Made by a program: the position numbers and the translations under genes. Below, in pieces: positions 13,618-13,875 of a stretch of DNA of 13,875 nt; the first letter of the stretch is position 1, and each line of letters begins with the position of its first letter. The notes beneath the pieces are model-generated. The model saw only the letters and a program-made list of their open reading frames with translations, was not told the DNA's origin and searched no databases. The stretch comes from Bacteroidetes bacterium UBA1952 (GTDB lineage: Bacteria; Bacteroidota; Bacteroidia; Chitinophagales; Chitinophagaceae): assembly GCA_002336725.1 (NCBI GenBank), contig DDEO01000078.1, positions 1 to 13,875 of the forward strand, in the 5' to 3' direction.

Positions 13618-13875
13618 AAGCTGTCTAAAGTTTCCGGATTTTTTTTGCTTTCCGGAACTCCGAAGGGGTTCAACGTGAATAGCCCCGGCTGAAGCCCAAG
13701 GCGAAAAGGGAACAAAACCCCAATAGACCTCTTGCGAAAGTCTATTTATTCCCTTCCGGGTACTACTTCCGCCGTTGCTATGGTTGCCACAGATGTGAAT
13801 ACATAATTATAAGCTGCTCCATAATCTCCAGAACACAGAATAATGGAGGTTGCGGGTTACCGCTTTTCAGCGGCA
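13618..13875. other. Gene-free right end with repeat-like DNA
   Basis: No gene is seen. It holds TTCCGGAA (13650-13657) and a stretch CCGAAGGGGTTCAACGTGAA (13659-13678) that resembles a dispersed Bacteroidota intergenic repeat. TAGACCTCTTGCGAAAGTCTA (about 13723-13743) is also present, with TAGAC/GTCTA arms, and looks like an insertion-sequence end. The window stops before this could be confirmed. Confidence 0.45.

Noticed and set aside
13438..13692. 84-residue plus-strand frame and 94-residue minus-strand frame of Leu-Ile-Glu / Ile-Asn-Ser repeats
   Set aside because: Both are by-products of the 9-bp minisatellite, with no start context, conserved flank or family resemblance.

Overview
The window looks like a piece of a Bacteroidota chromosome. 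The evidence is a phylum-typical gene set (about 600-residue YidC, a GH3-family protein, DUF6526, a serC-DUF1015 pair, kynurenine 3-monooxygenase), several TAnnTTTG-type promoter elements, A-rich or absent Shine-Dalgarno sequences before most genes, and many dispersed GC-rich intergenic hairpins. A more exact taxon cannot be read from the sequence alone.

Layout, left to right. At 158-2000 a minus-strand group reads msrB lipoprotein -> nth -> DUF6526 membrane protein. At 2266-3305 lies a decayed IS4-family insertion sequence with intact 18-bp ends and an internally deleted transposase. At 3306-3555 is gene-free DNA with a 40-bp perfect palindrome and a roughly 100-nt nested inverted repeat. 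At 3556-5999 a minus-strand serC -> DUF1015 operon carries an extra segment in serC. The gap at 6000-6409 is packed with small hairpins, a 9-G run and a strong terminator-like stem. At 6410-9489 is a plus-strand kmo -> recJ pair with overlapping start and stop. At 9490-9849 a convergent intergenic region holds REP-like repeats. A GH3-family gene (9850-11343) and yidC (11546-13372) follow on the minus strand, separated by a good terminator. The right end (13400-13875) holds a 20-copy 9-bp minisatellite and repeat-like DNA, with no gene seen.

Functionally the window is mostly housekeeping: oxidative repair of protein (MsrB) and DNA (Nth, RecJ), serine and vitamin B6 precursor synthesis (SerC), tryptophan catabolism (KMO) and membrane protein insertion (YidC).

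The unusual content is in the DNA itself. (1) The 8-bp palindrome TTCCGGAA occurs 18 times in 13.9 kb, about 0.2 being expected for an arbitrary 8-mer. It lies in all three reading frames of coding sequence and also between genes, so it is a DNA-level signal resembling the highly iterated palindromes of cyanobacteria. (2) A repeat built of short triloop hairpins separated by RTTGGA(C)/TCCAAY spacers fills the serC-kmo gap, and the same architecture appears in frame inside serC as an extra stretch of about 40 residues. These two are the best candidates for something not yet described.
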